Part shown: positions 6,751 to 7,211 of the stretch, piece by piece
How the letters are laid out: every line of letters begins with the position of its first letter
Numbering within the stretch: the first letter of the stretch is position 1
Assembly (NCBI GenBank): GCA_016764455.1
Contig: JAESRU010000007.1
Span: forward strand, 7,466 to 14,676
Origin: Hyphomicrobiales bacterium
GTDB lineage: Bacteria > Pseudomonadota > Alphaproteobacteria > Rhizobiales > NORP267
DNA: 7,211 nt
Direction of reading: 5' to 3'
Program-made: the position numbers and the translations under genes
The notes under the pieces: generated by a model
Told to the model about the DNA's origin: nothing
The model's input: only the letters and a program-made list of their open reading frames with translations
Database searches by the model: none

Positions 6751-7211
6751 CTACTCCCTTGTCTTCAGCACCCGTATCATATCCAAAGAACGCACCCGCC
6801 GCACCACAATGAGGGCCGAAACTGCGGCCGCCGAAAGCACTGCCACGCTTGACCACCCGAACGCAGACGGTTCAACAATGAACGGGATTCTGAAGAGATC
6901 GCTCTGGAACCCAAGTACCACCAGCCACGATAATCCATATCCAAGTGCCCACCCAAGGGGTTGCGCGATCAAAACAATAAGCACCAATTCGACCAGCAGC
7001 ACCGAGGACACTTCGCGGCGGGTAAATCCAAGCACCCGCAAGCTGGCCAGCTCTCGCCCCCGTTCCGAGAGTTGAATGCGGGCGCTGTTGTAAACCACAC
7101 CAAACGCGATGATGACTGCAAGCACCACATAAACACTGGTCATGACGGAGATATTTTCTTCGATCGTGCCACGAAATTTCTGCAACGACACGGACTGCAA
7201 CGCAATCGACG
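6751..7211 (-). CDS. FtsX-like ABC transporter permease, C-terminal part (5' end missing)
   Basis: The frame is open from the right edge of the window to TAG at 6753-6751, giving 152 visible residues. The protein certainly continues to the right, so no start is assigned; a TTG at 7200 is internal. Three membrane segments lie at about residues 22-41, 67-97 and 117-137 of the visible part. The cytoplasmic loop after the first carries the characteristic FtsX-family stretch 'RIQLSERGRELASLRVLG', which in this family contacts the ATPase. The C-terminus 'DMIRVLKTRE' is also typical. Its four-TM FtsX/MacB-like domain would work with a separate ABC ATPase, expected further right, and with the adaptor encoded three bases downstream. 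The TAG stop is immediately followed by a second in-frame TAG (6750-6748), then the adaptor ATG. The family assignment is firm; the exported substrate is not visible. Confidence 0.9.
   Translation of the reverse strand, partial: SIALQSVSLQKFRGTIEENISVMTSVYVVLAVIIAFGVVYNSARIQLSERGRELASLRVLGFTRREVSSVLLVELVLIVLIAQPLGWALGYGLSWLVVLGFQSDLFRIPFIVEPSAFGWSSVAVLSAAAVSALIVVRRVRSLDMIRVLKTRE

Overview
The window looks like part of a Gram-negative chromosome, probably from an alphaproteobacterium. It carries inner-membrane/periplasm-spanning export genes of the RND and FtsX/HlyD types. Base composition is moderate-to-high GC. The small cold-shock protein resembles alphaproteobacterial ones in its '[17 protein letters not shown]' stretch. 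The taxonomic guess is inference; no rRNA or other marker gene is present.

Layout. Bases 1-453 (+) hold the C-terminal part of an uncharacterised multi-pass membrane protein cut by the left edge. After about 100 bases comes a two-gene RND efflux operon on the + strand: a periplasmic adaptor (555-1916, TTG start) and an RND permease (1913-4999), which overlap by four bases (ATGA). A strong hairpin terminator at 5006-5038 has its U-tract only in the minus-strand direction. It therefore ends the next gene, a 69-residue cold-shock protein (5083-5292, -), which has a candidate promoter about 150 bases upstream. Further right, also on the minus strand, lie a second and unrelated HlyD-type adaptor (5539-6747) and the C-terminal part of an FtsX-like ABC permease (6751-7211, cut by the right edge). 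These two are separated by only three bases. An ABC ATPase would be expected further right, outside the window.

How the genes work together. The adaptor/permease pair on the left should form a proton-driven tripartite pump. No outer-membrane factor is encoded here, so a TolC-like partner must lie elsewhere. The pair on the right belongs to an ATP-driven export system. The two systems point toward each other with the cold-shock gene between them. Nothing in the window identifies the exported substrates.

The window is largely ordinary. I see no mobile element, CRISPR array, tRNA/rRNA or obviously novel system. The points most worth a second look are the replaced lysine in the proton-relay region of the RND permease, the possible structured leader of the cold-shock gene, and the uncharacterised membrane protein at the left edge.
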